Shown: positions 31,189 through 40,558 of the stretch, piece after piece | Position numbering within the stretch: position 1 is the first letter of the stretch | How the letters are laid out: each line of letters opens with the position of its first letter | Assembly: GCA_017962375.1 (NCBI GenBank) | Contig: JAGCVJ010000003.1 | Span: 1-58,138, forward strand | DNA from: Bacteroidales bacterium | GTDB taxonomy: Bacteria; Bacteroidota; Bacteroidia; Bacteroidales; UBA932 | DNA: 58,138 nucleotides | Direction of reading: 5' to 3' | The notes under the pieces: generated by a model | Told to the model about the DNA's origin: nothing | Seen by the model: the letters and a program-made list of their open reading frames with translations, nothing else | Database searches by the model: none | Position numbers and translations under genes: made by a program

Positions 31189-32807
31189 TGCTTGAAAGGC
31201 TAACCATACAGAACTATGCTCTCATAGAGAGTCTTGACATCGATTTTCCTGATGGTCTGGTGATTATGACAGGAGAGACCGGTGCCGGCAAGTCTGTCTT
31301 GCTTGGCGCCGTTTCTCTTTTGAGCGGAGGAAAGGCAGATTCTTCCATCCTCCGCGACGAGGGCAAAAACTGTGTGGTAGAGGCAATCTTCAACCGTGAC
31401 GGGGAGCAGACGATACTCCGGAGAGTGATATCTCCGGCTATGCGTTCCCGGTTCTTTATAGACGATGAACCGGTATCCGCTCTCCAGATGGCTGAGGTTT
31501 CTTCCGCTCTTATGGATATACACTCCCAGCACAGCAACCTTATGCTTTCCAGCCGCAGGTTTCAGCTGGAGATGATAGACGGCTTCTGCAAAAACCAGAA
31601 GCTGCTGGAGGGTTACAAAGCGGAATACGAGGCTGTCAAAGTTCTGGAAGAGAAACTCCTCAGCCTTGGCAAACAGATAGAGAGGGCGCAGAATGAATCT
31701 TCCTCCAGGTCTGAAGATCTAAGACGCCTTGAAGAGGCCTCCTTGGCTGAAGGCGAGCTGGAGGATCTGGAACAGGAGCTCAGGCAGCTGGAGAATGCCG
31801 GGCAGCTGAAGGAAAATGCCTTCGGGGCCGCTTCGGTTCTGGATGGGGAAGAAGGTTCCGTGGTTCGGAATATTAAAGAGGCTCTAAGGAATGTGGAAAA
31901 ACTTTCCGCCGAGGTTCCAAAATTGGAGCCTTTGGCTTCGAGGCTGGAGAGCTGCAGGGTGGAATGCAAAGACATAGCCTCTGACCTTCAGGATTTTGCT
32001 GAAGGGATTTCGGCGTCGCCGAGAAGGCAGCAGCAGATAGAGGAAAGGCTGGATGTGCTCTATTCTCTGATGCGGAGGTTTTCTCTCAAGGACATTTCTT
32101 CTTTGATTGCCCTCAGAGATGAATTGAAAGCCTCCCAAACGAATGTGGAAGACCTTGTGTGGGAAAAGAACAAGCTGGAAAATGAGCTGGACTCTCACAG
32201 GCAAAAGAGGGTGGAACTGTCCTCAAGCCTGACTTCCAGGAGAGAGGCTGCCGCTTCCAGGATACAGAAGAGCCTGCAGGAGAGCATAAGGAATCTGGAG
32301 ATGCCTTCCGCCTGCATTTCTGTGGAGCTGGAGAGGGCTTCGGACTTTACTCCCGACGGGGTTGACAACCCAAGAATACTGTTTTCCGCCAATCCCAAGG
32401 AGAAGATGGTGGAGCTGAACAAGGTTGCCAGCGGAGGAGAATTGTCCAGGATTATGCTTTGCATAAAGAGCCTTATGGCTTCCTGCGTCAAGATGCCTAC
32501 AATGTTCTTCGACGAGATAGACATGGGCGTTTCGGGAAGCGTGGCGGACAAGATGGGCCGTCAGATAGTGGCAATGGGGCAGAAGATGCAGGTGATAGCC
32601 ATTACCCATCTTCCTCAGGTTGCAAGCAAGGGAGTGGCGCATATTCTGGTTTACAAGGACAAGACTGCCGACGGGCGGAATACCGTGCGTTTGCGCAGAG
32701 TCCAGGGAAAGGACAGGGTTATGGAGATAGCCCGCCTTTTGAGCGGAGAAAAAACTACGGCACAAGCGGTTGCAAACGCAGAGGTGCTGCTTGGAATAAA
32801 CAGATGA
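31188..32807 (+). CDS. recN: DNA repair protein RecN
   Basis: This encodes 539 residues with a GTG start that overlaps the rpoZ stop (TAGTG). The SMC-like ATPase head has Walker A TGETGAGKS (about 28-36). A long coiled coil follows (about 150-370), and the C-terminal half has the signature ASGGELSRIMLCIK with Walker B TMFFDEIDMGVSG. It acts in double-strand break repair. Confidence 0.95.
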   Translation: MLERLTIQNYALIESLDIDFPDGLVIMTGETGAGKSVLLGAVSLLSGGKADSSILRDEGKNCVVEAIFNRDGEQTILRRVISPAMRSRFFIDDEPVSALQMAEVSSALMDIHSQHSNLMLSSRRFQLEMIDGFCKNQKLLEGYKAEYEAVKVLEEKLLSLGKQIERAQNESSSRSEDLRRLEEASLAEGELEDLEQELRQLENAGQLKENAFGAASVLDGEEGSVVRNIKEALRNVEKLSAEVPKLEPLASRLESCRVECKDIASDLQDFAEGISASPRRQQQIEERLDVLYSLMRRFSLKDISSLIALRDELKASQTNVEDLVWEKNKLENELDSHRQKRVELSSSLTSRREAAASRIQKSLQESIRNLEMPSACISVELERASDFTPDGVDNPRILFSANPKEKMVELNKVASGGELSRIMLCIKSLMASCVKMPTMFFDEIDMGVSGSVADKMGRQIVAMGQKMQVIAITHLPQVASKGVAHILVYKDKTADGRNTVRLRRVQGKDRVMEIARLLSGEKTTAQAVANAEVLLGINR

Positions 32808-32827
32808 TATTTTAAAACTATTATATT

Positions 32828-33619
32828 ATGAGACTGATTATCCAGAAGTCGTATGCAGATATGTCCAAATGGGCTGCATCGCTGATCCTAAAAAGAATTA
32901 CAGACTTCAATCCGTCACCGGAGCGTCCTTTCGTGCTGGGTCTTCCTACAGGCTCAACACCTATAGGCACCTACAAGGAACTGGTGAATTTCTACAAAGA
33001 GGGCAAGATTTCCTTCAAGAACGTGGTTACCTTCAACATGGACGAGTATGTGGGCATTCCTGAGAACCATCCGGAAAGCTATCATACTTTCATGAGAGAG
33101 AACTTCTTCAGCCACATAGACATTCCGGCCGAGAACATAAACATCCTGGACGGAAACGCCAAAGACCTGCTGGCCGAATGCCAGAGGTACGAGGAAAAGA
33201 TCAAGTCCTATGGCGGAATCAACCTGTTCATGGGAGGAATAGGGCCGGACGGCCACATAGCCTTCAACGAGCCAGGCTCGTCGCTGACCTCAAGAACCAG
33301 GCTCAAGTATCTGACTACAGATACCATTATAGCCAACTCCAGGTTCTTCAACCACGATATCAACCTGGTGCCTAAGACCGCTTTGACAGTTGGCGTAGGC
33401 ACTATTATGGACGCTGAGGAAGTGATGATTCTGGTCAACGGGCACAACAAGGCCAGGGCTCTTCGCCACGCTGTTGAAGAGGGCATCAGCCAGATGTGGA
33501 CGGTAAGCATTCTCCAGATGCACAAGAAAGGCATCATCGTCTGCGACGACGCTGCAACCGTAGAGTTGAAGGTTGGTACCGTCAACTATTTCAAGGATAT
33601 TGAAAGAGGAGACTTTTAG
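32828..33619 (+). CDS. nagB: Glucosamine-6-phosphate deaminase
   Basis: This encodes 263 residues. Signatures are [17 protein letters not shown] at about 37-53, NMDEYVGIP (about 70-78) and [17 protein letters not shown] (about 136-152) with the catalytic Asp/His. It converts glucosamine-6-phosphate to fructose-6-phosphate and ammonia, and is the size of the E. coli enzyme (266). It starts 20 bases after recN and overlaps the convergent LysM gene by four bases at its stop. Confidence 0.95.
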   Translation: MRLIIQKSYADMSKWAASLILKRITDFNPSPERPFVLGLPTGSTPIGTYKELVNFYKEGKISFKNVVTFNMDEYVGIPENHPESYHTFMRENFFSHIDIPAENINILDGNAKDLLAECQRYEEKIKSYGGINLFMGGIGPDGHIAFNEPGSSLTSRTRLKYLTTDTIIANSRFFNHDINLVPKTALTVGVGTIMDAEEVMILVNGHNKARALRHAVEEGISQMWTVSILQMHKKGIIVCDDAATVELKVGTVNYFKDIERGDF

Positions 33620-35325
33620 TTCTGCTCTTGAGTGATGGAGTAATCCGGGTTGAAGTAAATCTTGGTGGCCGCAGTGTTCACCCAGCCTCCTTCCGGATTG
33701 CGGACAAACCTGAATTTCTGCTGCAGCATATCCAGTTGCAGCAGATTTTTTTGCATGTAGTCAGATGCGATGGTGTTGTCCGGTTCTTCGGAGCATTCTC
33801 TCATTCCGCCCAGCACAGCTTTGCAGAAGAAATAGACTATGTCGTAGCCGTTGAAGGCGTAGGCTTTCGGCTCGCAGTTGTACAGCGACCTGTAGGCCCT
33901 TATGAACTGCCTTACATCCTGGCGGTTAAGGTCTATGTTGTGCGGCATGCAGATTCTGGTGTTGTACTTGAAGTACAGTGACATGTCCAGAGCCTCGAAA
34001 TTCTTCCACTTAGGAGTTCCAAACAAGGTAACCTTCTCCGGCGGAATCATCTTGATGTCTATCTGGCGGAGAATTTCTGCAGTGAGGCCTTCTGTATAGG
34101 TCTGCACCACAATTATATTGTCCATGTCTCTGCGAACGGCACTCAGCACTCCTGAACTTCCAGAAGCGGTTACGCTGGCTCCCTTTTCTTCCAGAACCTG
34201 CTTTAGCATCTCGGCTTTTGAAGCATCGGCGGAAGACGTGCTGTAAACTATAATGATGTTCGGGTTCGGAGCCTTTGAAGCCTCGTCAATAATCATGTCG
34301 GCCAGAGCCTCAACCTGCCTTTGGGTGGAAAGGGCGGCCTGGAACAGGTAAGGGCACTCTCCGAGCAGAGAGTCTGCAGCGGCGTCCAGAGGAGATACTA
34401 TTGGTATTCTCAGCGAGTTTGCCATCGGAACTATCTCCTTGAGAGCCTGGTATCTGATAGGGCCGATGATGAGGTCGGCCTCGCTGATCTTTTCGCTGAA
34501 GGCAACAGAAGATATATCTTCTCCATAGTCCAGGACATTTAGCTTGATGCTTCCACCGTCTCTTTTGATCTGCTCAATTGCCATAAGCGCTCCGCTGTAG
34601 AAGTCCATGTAGTTGGCGTTGGCCTTTCCGTTGGAGTTCATTGGAAGAAGCAGCGCTATTGTCCTTGCCTTGGAAGCGTCTATATCCGGCATGGAATAAA
34701 CCTTAGGATAATCTGTATCGTCCGGAAGGATATCCGGATTGTCCGGCGTATCTGTTTGAATCTGAGGATTATTGTCGGTGAAAAGAGAGTCAACAGGCTG
34801 CGTGGTGTAAGGCGGCTCGGCCTTCTTGACAGGAATCTTCAGCCTCTTTATCTTTCTCAGGCTTTCAGACTTCATGTTGTTGAAAGCCATAATGTCTTTC
34901 TTGTCAACCCCGTATTTCTCGGCGATGTCGTCGAGGTTCTCCAGCCACCTTACCTTGTGGTTGATGAAACTCTCCGGATCATATTCGGTGTTTTGAGGCT
35001 GCGGGCTGTCTGGCTCTGACACGCTGTTCTGGAGTCCGGAAACCGGGATGTAAAGAATCTGCCCTTCTTTCAGCCCCGAGGCGATTACCGGATTGTACCT
35101 CTGAAGGTCGTCAGCAGTGATGTTGTAGGCCTTGCAGATGGAGTAGATAGTCTCTCCTTTCTTTACGTTGTGCACGTACATCTTCTCCCCTTTGACACTG
35201 ACTATCTGGTCTGAGATGGTGATCTTCACCTGTGAAAGGGCGTATGTAGGGGCTGCTGCCACTACGGCAACAAATAGCAGCCTGATGCACAGGCGTGAAA
35301 TTCTTTGTCTGAAATTGGTTTCCAT
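33616..35325 (-). CDS. LysM protein fused to a periplasmic-binding-like receptor domain
   Basis: This encodes 569 residues. A signal peptide spans about residues 1-31 ([13 protein letters not shown]). One LysM domain is clear ([20 protein letters not shown]) and a weaker second LysM-like segment occurs near residue 130 ([15 protein letters not shown]). From about residue 210 the sequence resembles a type 1 periplasmic-binding protein ([46 protein letters not shown]). No transporter is nearby. It may bind peptidoglycan or a small ligand, or be an LpoA-like activator; LpoA has a related fold. ATG 35325 follows the purC stop by one base. Confidence 0.8.
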   Translation of the reverse strand: METNFRQRISRLCIRLLFVAVVAAAPTYALSQVKITISDQIVSVKGEKMYVHNVKKGETIYSICKAYNITADDLQRYNPVIASGLKEGQILYIPVSGLQNSVSEPDSPQPQNTEYDPESFINHKVRWLENLDDIAEKYGVDKKDIMAFNNMKSESLRKIKRLKIPVKKAEPPYTTQPVDSLFTDNNPQIQTDTPDNPDILPDDTDYPKVYSMPDIDASKARTIALLLPMNSNGKANANYMDFYSGALMAIEQIKRDGGSIKLNVLDYGEDISSVAFSEKISEADLIIGPIRYQALKEIVPMANSLRIPIVSPLDAAADSLLGECPYLFQAALSTQRQVEALADMIIDEASKAPNPNIIIVYSTSSADASKAEMLKQVLEEKGASVTASGSSGVLSAVRRDMDNIIVVQTYTEGLTAEILRQIDIKMIPPEKVTLFGTPKWKNFEALDMSLYFKYNTRICMPHNIDLNRQDVRQFIRAYRSLYNCEPKAYAFNGYDIVYFFCKAVLGGMRECSEEPDNTIASDYMQKNLLQLDMLQQKFRFVRNPEGGWVNTAATKIYFNPDYSITQEQN

Positions 35326-35326
35326 G

Positions 35327-36277
35327 TTAAAGCCTTGCAAGCATGTTCTTTATGTTCTCTTCAATTCTCTCGAAGATGTTTTCGTCATACGGAAGCTTAG
35401 TGAACTTCTCGCCGGTAACAGCTTCGTAGAGCTCAATGTAGCGGTCTGAAATTCCTGAAACTATGCTGTCTGTCATTTCCGGAACTTTTTCTCCGGGACG
35501 CCCCTGGAATCCGTTTTCCATCAGCCACTCCCTGACGAATTCCTTGGAGAGCTGCTTCTGAGGCTGCCCGTCATCGAACCTTTCCTGATATCCGTCGAGA
35601 TAAAAATATCTGGAAGAATCAGGGGTGTGGATCTCGTCCATCAGGCAGACTTCGCCGTCCAGCAGGCCGAACTCGTACTTGGTGTCTACAAGAATCAGGC
35701 CCCTCTCCCTGGCTATTTCAGTTCCTCTTTCAAAGAGCTTGAGGGCTGCCTGCTCCACCTTTTCGTATACATCAGCAGGGATAAGCCCCTTGGCTATAAT
35801 CTCTTCCTTGGAAATGTCCTGGTCGTGGCCGCCGATTTCAGCCTTGGTGGTAGGGGTGACAATGGGGTGGTCAAATTTCTGGTGCTCCCGCATTCCTTCA
35901 GGAATGTCCACTCCGCAGATCTGCCTGGCACCTGCCTTGTAGCTTCTCCATGAGCTGCCGGTAAGATAGCCCCTGACAATCATCTCCACAGGCAAAGGCT
36001 GGCACTTGTAGCCCACGGTTACCATAGGGTCCGGGCACGCTATCTTCCAGTTGCGGACGATATCGGTGGTGCTGTCCAAAAACTTGGCGGCTATCTGATT
36101 GAGAACCTGTCCCTTATAAGGGATTCCACGAGGCAGCACAACATCGAATGCGGAGATTCTGTCTGTAGCCACCATAACCATATACTTGTCCTGAATGAAG
36201 TAAACGTCTCTTACCTTGCCGGTGTAAGTTCCGGTAAGGTTCTTGAAATCGAAACTGGTTTTTACAATGGAATCCAT
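35327..36277 (-). CDS. purC: Phosphoribosylaminoimidazole-succinocarboxamide synthase
   Basis: This encodes 316 residues. Core motifs are [35 protein letters not shown] and [10 protein letters not shown]. It ligates aspartate to CAIR with ATP in purine synthesis. It is the longer, 300-plus-residue type rather than the about 240-residue E. coli form. It lies four bases after the glycosyltransferase. Confidence 0.95.
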   Translation of the reverse strand: MDSIVKTSFDFKNLTGTYTGKVRDVYFIQDKYMVMVATDRISAFDVVLPRGIPYKGQVLNQIAAKFLDSTTDIVRNWKIACPDPMVTVGYKCQPLPVEMIVRGYLTGSSWRSYKAGARQICGVDIPEGMREHQKFDHPIVTPTTKAEIGGHDQDISKEEIIAKGLIPADVYEKVEQAALKLFERGTEIARERGLILVDTKYEFGLLDGEVCLMDEIHTPDSSRYFYLDGYQERFDDGQPQKQLSKEFVREWLMENGFQGRPGEKVPEMTDSIVSGISDRYIELYEAVTGEKFTKLPYDENIFERIEENIKNMLARL

Positions 36278-36281
36278 AAGT

Positions 36282-37451
36282 CTATAAGGTTTTTATGAAG
36301 TCTTCAAGCTTCTGGGTAAACGCTTCCCATCCCAGCTCCCGCTTAAGAAGGGAGATGTTGTAAAGATACTCTTCTTTCTTGTTTTCTGCAAAGTATTTCT
36401 CGATTGCCTTTGCAACCGATTCCGCGCTGACGCTTTCCGTGAGCATTCCGGTTCCGGCCTCTCCCACGCTCTCCACCAGCCCTCCTACGGGAGTGGTTAT
36501 GAGCGGAACGTCAAAATTCCAGGAGATGGAGCTTATGCCGCTCTGGGTTGCAGACCTGTAAGGCAGAACGCTTACGTCGGCGGCGCTGAAATAGTTTTTC
36601 ACCTCGTTGTCAGGAATGTACCTGTCTATGAGAATGAGATTGTCTTTGCAAGGGGCAAACCGCTCTGACTCAATAATCTTCCTGTATTTGTCAAAGCTGC
36701 CGTAGCATTCCCCGGCCACAACAAGAGTGTAGGATCTGTCAAGATAAGGCATTGCCTCCAGCAGCAGGTCCAGGCCCTTGTACTCTCTTATCAGGCCGAA
36801 GAAAAGCAGCACTTTCCTGCTCATTATCTCTTGGTCTGTGCCTTTCATCCCGATCAGCTTTCTGGCCTGAAGGGTGTCTATCTTTTCTCCGAAATTTGAG
36901 TATAGAGGATGTGGTATGGTAACGCTTTTGGCTTTCGGGCAGATCTGGTGAAGCTGCTGCTCAACGGCATGGCTGAGCGTAACAATCCCGCTCTGCCTTC
37001 TGGCGAATCTGCGGGCGAGCGGGATGTCGAAGAAATGTTTTTCGTGAGGTATTATGTTGTCTGCTATGGCTACGGCCTTGAAGTCTTTCTTTCCTTTCTT
37101 TTCAAGCCTTCTTCTCACTTTGGATGTCACGCTTCCCAGTGACGGGGCGAAATAGCTCATCCAGTATCTTGTCAGAAGCACGTCCGGTTCAAACTCGGCG
37201 ATGGCCTTTGCCGTCTTGCCGTAAGTCAGCGGATTTGCCGTATCCAGCAGAGAAACGCTTTCTACGGAGCGGGCCGTGTCGTCGGATGCAACTTTCTGTG
37301 TCTTGCCTGGAAAGAGGATGCCCGGATATTGCCTTTTGAAGTTGAACGCCTTGACTGTGTGCTTTTTGGAAAGTTCCTCCAACAGATAGGTGTTGAACTG
37401 CGATATCCCTCCCCTGTACGGGTAAAAACACGAGAGAATTGCTATCCTCAT
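36282..37451 (-). CDS. GT4-family glycosyltransferase
   Basis: This encodes 389 residues. The GT-B fold is visible: the N-terminal [13 protein letters not shown] motif and the C-terminal nucleotide-sugar site, with [20 protein letters not shown] (about 213-232) and [13 protein letters not shown] (about 295-307). A Glu in the E-x7-E position is replaced by less typical residues. Acceptor and donor are unknown. It sits between an OmpH lipoprotein and purC, three and four bases apart, so it is probably in their operon. Confidence 0.85.
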   Translation of the reverse strand: MRIAILSCFYPYRGGISQFNTYLLEELSKKHTVKAFNFKRQYPGILFPGKTQKVASDDTARSVESVSLLDTANPLTYGKTAKAIAEFEPDVLLTRYWMSYFAPSLGSVTSKVRRRLEKKGKKDFKAVAIADNIIPHEKHFFDIPLARRFARRQSGIVTLSHAVEQQLHQICPKAKSVTIPHPLYSNFGEKIDTLQARKLIGMKGTDQEIMSRKVLLFFGLIREYKGLDLLLEAMPYLDRSYTLVVAGECYGSFDKYRKIIESERFAPCKDNLILIDRYIPDNEVKNYFSAADVSVLPYRSATQSGISSISWNFDVPLITTPVGGLVESVGEAGTGMLTESVSAESVAKAIEKYFAENKKEEYLYNISLLKRELGWEAFTQKLEDFIKTL

Positions 37452-37454
37452 CGG

Positions 37455-38108
37455 CTATTTTGCCTTTTCAGCCTTTTCTGCCTCGGCAGGCTTCTCCTCT
37501 GCTTTTTCCTCAGAGGCAGATGCGTTTTTCTTGTCAGAGACGTACTCGTTGTTGAGGCCTTCGATAATCTCAGCTGTGATGTCGAGGTTAGGGTCGCCGC
37601 AAAGAACGGTTGTGGAAGCGTCTGTGGTGGTGAGTATGAGGGCGAATTTTTTCTCCTGGTTATACTTAGCCACGTATGTCTGGATGGCGTCCATCACCTT
37701 GTTGAACATAACTGCCTGCTCCTCCTGAATCTCAGCCTCTTTCTGTGCGCTGAGGTTCTCGAGTTCTGCCTGACGGTTGGTAAGCACCTGGTTTCTCTCC
37801 TGGGCTTCTGCCTGGGTGAGAAGGCCCTTGTTTATCTTGTTGGTGAAATCGTTTGCCGCGTTCCGGAAATCCCTGGTCTTTGCCTGAAGCTCGTTCTGGA
37901 TCTTCTGCACCTTCTCTTCAAGCTTGCTCTTCAGGTCGTTGAACATATCGTAGTTGTTTACTACGGAGTCCAGCTGGAGATATACTATGCTGCCCGCTTC
38001 TGGAGCTGTCTTCTCGCCGTCTGAAGTGTTGGTGTTCTGGTTCTGGCTGCAGGATGCAAAAGCAAAAGCCAATGCAGCGCAAAGGAATAGTCTGATCTGT
38101 TTCATCAT
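37455..38108 (-). CDS. OmpH/Skp-like lipoprotein
   Basis: This encodes 217 residues. A lipoprotein signal ends at a cysteine near residue 20 (LAFAFASCSQN). The mature part resembles the OmpH/Skp fold: strand IVYLQLDSVVNNY, then a long coiled coil (about 60-140), then strands FALILTTTDASTTVLCG. A Glu/Ala/Lys-rich tail follows. Skp proteins hold unfolded outer-membrane proteins in the periplasm; lipid anchoring of one paralogue is notable. Two other OmpH genes follow bamA at 43128 and 43684. Confidence 0.83.
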   Translation of the reverse strand: MMKQIRLFLCAALAFAFASCSQNQNTNTSDGEKTAPEAGSIVYLQLDSVVNNYDMFNDLKSKLEEKVQKIQNELQAKTRDFRNAANDFTNKINKGLLTQAEAQERNQVLTNRQAELENLSAQKEAEIQEEQAVMFNKVMDAIQTYVAKYNQEKKFALILTTTDASTTVLCGDPNLDITAEIIEGLNNEYVSDKKNASASEEKAEEKPAEAEKAEKAK

Positions 38109-38148
38109 TGAAATATGTTACGTTTTAAAAATTCTTTACAACAACCCG

Positions 38149-38156
38149 CAAATATA
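38149..38156 (-). promoter_or_regulatory. Predicted -7 element of OmpH lipoprotein operon
   Basis: The minus strand reads TATATTTG, 40 bases before ATG 38108. No -33 TTG at the usual distance. Confidence 0.45.
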
Positions 38157-38172
38157 CATAAAATATGCAAAT

Positions 38173-38889
38173 CTACCGGAGTTCTCTGCGATAGGCGCGG
38201 ATGGTGTTCTCAAGTCCCAGGTACAGAGCGTCGCAAATCAGCGCGTGGCCGATAGAGACCTCCAGGAGTCCCGGGATGGTCTGGGCGAAATACCTCAGGT
38301 TATCCAGGTTCAGGTCGTGGCCGGCGTTGAGTCCCAGTCCGCACTGCCCGGCAGCCACGGCAGCCTTGTAGTAAGGCTCGATGGCCTGCTCGCGGTTTGA
38401 GTGATAGTTCTTGGCATAGGCTTCCGTGTAAAGTTCCACGCGGTCGCATCCACAGTCGGCGGCGTTTTTGATCATTTCCTCCACAGGGTCAACGAAGATG
38501 GACACTCTGATTCCGGCCTCCTTGAACATCTTGCAGACTTTCTTCAGATACTCCTTGTGGGTTACAGTATCCCATCCGGCGTTTGAGGTAATGGCGTTCT
38601 CGGCATCGGGGACCAAAGTCACCTGAGCGGGGAGCACGCTTAGAACCAGCTGGTTGAATGGTTCCTTAGGATTGCCCTCGATGTTGAATTCCGTGGTCAG
38701 CAGGGGCTTGAGATCCAGCACGTCCTGTCTTCTTATATGTCTTTCGTCCGGCCTGGGGTGCACGGTAATGCCCTGAGCCCCGAATCTTTCGCAGTCGAGA
38801 GCGCATTTCACCACATCCGGCATATTGCCTCCTCTGGCATTTCTGAGGGTGGCAATCTTGTTTATATTTACACTAAGTCTTGTTTCCAT
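38173..38889 (-). CDS. pdxJ: Pyridoxine 5'-phosphate synthase
   Basis: This encodes 238 residues. It begins [21 protein letters not shown], the family N-terminus, and contains [13 protein letters not shown] and [10 protein letters not shown] (phosphate-binding loops of the TIM barrel). It condenses 1-deoxyxylulose-5-phosphate with 3-amino-2-oxopropyl phosphate to make vitamin B6. It is divergent from nadK across a 50-base gap. Confidence 0.95.
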   Translation of the reverse strand: METRLSVNINKIATLRNARGGNMPDVVKCALDCERFGAQGITVHPRPDERHIRRQDVLDLKPLLTTEFNIEGNPKEPFNQLVLSVLPAQVTLVPDAENAITSNAGWDTVTHKEYLKKVCKMFKEAGIRVSIFVDPVEEMIKNAADCGCDRVELYTEAYAKNYHSNREQAIEPYYKAAVAAGQCGLGLNAGHDLNLDNLRYFAQTIPGLLEVSIGHALICDALYLGLENTIRAYRRELR

Positions 38890-38895
38890 AGATTA

Positions 38896-38903
38896 CAAAT
38901 TTA
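38896..38903 (-). promoter_or_regulatory. Predicted -7 element of pdxJ
   Basis: The minus strand reads TAAATTTG, six bases before the pdxJ ATG, which implies a leaderless or very short-leader transcript. Confidence 0.4.
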
Positions 38904-38939
38904 TGAAAATATAACTAACTTGCGAAAAATTGGCAAAAT

Positions 38940-39812
38940 ATGAAAGTTGCTATATTCGGCAGAACCATAGACAAGAACAGCTGGCCCAGACTTTCTGAGC
39001 TGCTGGAGCTTATAGGAAAAGACAATTCCGTGCAGCCGGTAGTTTACGCTCCGTTCTTCAATTATCTGAAACAGATATCTCCTTCTCTGGACATTAAGGG
39101 AGCTTCTTTCTTCAGCGGCTCTTCGGACTTGCCAGAAGATACCGGACTGTTCCTGACGCTGGGCGGAGACGGAACTTTCCTGAGCAGCGTGCCTCTGGTA
39201 AGAGACAAGAAGATACCGGTTGCAGGCATCAACTTCGGCCGTCTGGGTTTCTTGACCACATCCAAGATAGAAAGCATCTCGGCTCTTTTGAGAGGGGAGT
39301 TCAAGACAGAGAGGCGACCTCTTCTGAAAATGGAATACGAGGGCATGCCGGAGGATTTCTACCCTTACGCCCTGAACGAGTTTTCCATCCAGAGGAAGGG
39401 CCCGGCCGTGCTGGAGCTTGAAATCAAGGTTGACGGAGCTCCTATTCCACGATATATGGCAGACGGGGTGCTGGTAGCTTCCGCTACGGGCTCCACCGCT
39501 TATTCGATGAGTGCCGGCGGGCCGATAGTGATGCCGGGCTGCAGAGTGCTGATAATTGTGCCGGTAGCTCCGCACAACCTGAATATCAGGCCGCTGGTGG
39601 TTTCAGACACTGCCACTATTGAAGTGAGCTTCACCACCAGATACAAAGACGCTGTTCTGGCAGCGGACAACAGGACTTTCTCTTTCCCGGACGGGGCGTG
39701 CGCCAAGTTCACCAGCTCTCCTGCAAGCCTTGAGCTGGTAAGCTCAGACAATGATTTCATGCAGGCCCTAAGCCGCAAGCTCTATTGGGGCGCAGATTGG
39801 AGAAATGCCTAA
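38940..39812 (+). CDS. nadK: NAD kinase
   Basis: This encodes 290 residues. Motifs are LGGDGTFLSS (about 75-84), NFGRLGFLT, the NEFSIQR region and ATGSTAYSMSAGGPI (about 181-195). It phosphorylates NAD to NADP in the cytoplasm. Its 3' end contains the uppS promoter. Confidence 0.95.
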   Translation: MKVAIFGRTIDKNSWPRLSELLELIGKDNSVQPVVYAPFFNYLKQISPSLDIKGASFFSGSSDLPEDTGLFLTLGGDGTFLSSVPLVRDKKIPVAGINFGRLGFLTTSKIESISALLRGEFKTERRPLLKMEYEGMPEDFYPYALNEFSIQRKGPAVLELEIKVDGAPIPRYMADGVLVASATGSTAYSMSAGGPIVMPGCRVLIIVPVAPHNLNIRPLVVSDTATIEVSFTTRYKDAVLAADNRTFSFPDGACAKFTSSPASLELVSSDNDFMQALSRKLYWGADWRNA

Positions 39813-39828
39813 AAATTGTTATATTTGC
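39798..39828 (+). promoter_or_regulatory. Predicted uppS promoter
   Basis: TTG at 39798-39800, 20 bases, TATATTTG at 39821-39828; a full consensus match overlapping the nadK 3' end, 17 bases before ATG 39846. Confidence 0.65.
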
Positions 39829-39845
39829 CGTCTATAGACTTTTTT

Positions 39846-40541
39846 ATGGAAGCAAATCCGAAAATACCGCAGCACGTGACCATAATCATGGACGGAAACG
39901 GCCGCTGGGCAAAGTCCCGCGGGCATGAAAGGCTCGTGGGGCATAAAGAAGGGGCCGAGAGCGTCAGGGCTTGTCTTGAACTGGCTGTAGAGCTGAAGAT
40001 CAAGTACTTGAGCCTTTTCGCCTTTTCCACTGAAAACTGGGGCCGTCCTGAGCAGGAAATCCAGGGTCTTTGGAGTCTTCTTCTCGAATACATAAACAAA
40101 GAAACTCCTTACATGCTGGAGAACCACGTCAGGTTCATGGTTGCGGGGAACGTGGAGCAGCTTCCTGAATATCTGCGCATAGCTATCCGCGATGTCACGG
40201 AAGCCACTGCAGCCAGTGACGGAACCACATTGGTGCTGATGCTCAACTACAGTGGCAAATGGGATATCGTGCAGGCTGCAAACCGCTTCGCCCAGGAGAA
40301 TCCGGGAAGGCAGATGAGCTGGGAGGATATGGACAGTTACCTTGCAACCTCAGGCATTCCTGATCCGGATCTTCTTATACGCACCAGCGGAGAGGAGCGC
40401 ATAAGCAATTACATGCTGTGGCAGACAGCCTATACAGAGTTTTATTTTACCGATATTCTTTGGCCTGATTTTCGCAAACCTGAATTCCGCTGTGCGCTGG
40501 AGGCCTATTCGAAAAGAGAAAGGAGATTCGGCAAACTGTAA
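39846..40541 (+). CDS. uppS: Undecaprenyl diphosphate synthase
   Basis: This encodes 231 residues. Signatures are IIMDGNGRWAK near the N-terminus (catalytic Asp), SLFAFSTENW and LIRTSGEERISNYMLWQ with the following FTDILWPDF. It makes the C55 lipid carrier for peptidoglycan and other envelope polymers. ATG 39846 is preferred over an upstream TTG frame that lies in the promoter. It is followed by bamA after 17 bases. Confidence 0.94.
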   Translation: MEANPKIPQHVTIIMDGNGRWAKSRGHERLVGHKEGAESVRACLELAVELKIKYLSLFAFSTENWGRPEQEIQGLWSLLLEYINKETPYMLENHVRFMVAGNVEQLPEYLRIAIRDVTEATAASDGTTLVLMLNYSGKWDIVQAANRFAQENPGRQMSWEDMDSYLATSGIPDPDLLIRTSGEERISNYMLWQTAYTEFYFTDILWPDFRKPEFRCALEAYSKRERRFGKL

Positions 40542-40558
40542 AAGAAAATTTTTTGTTG

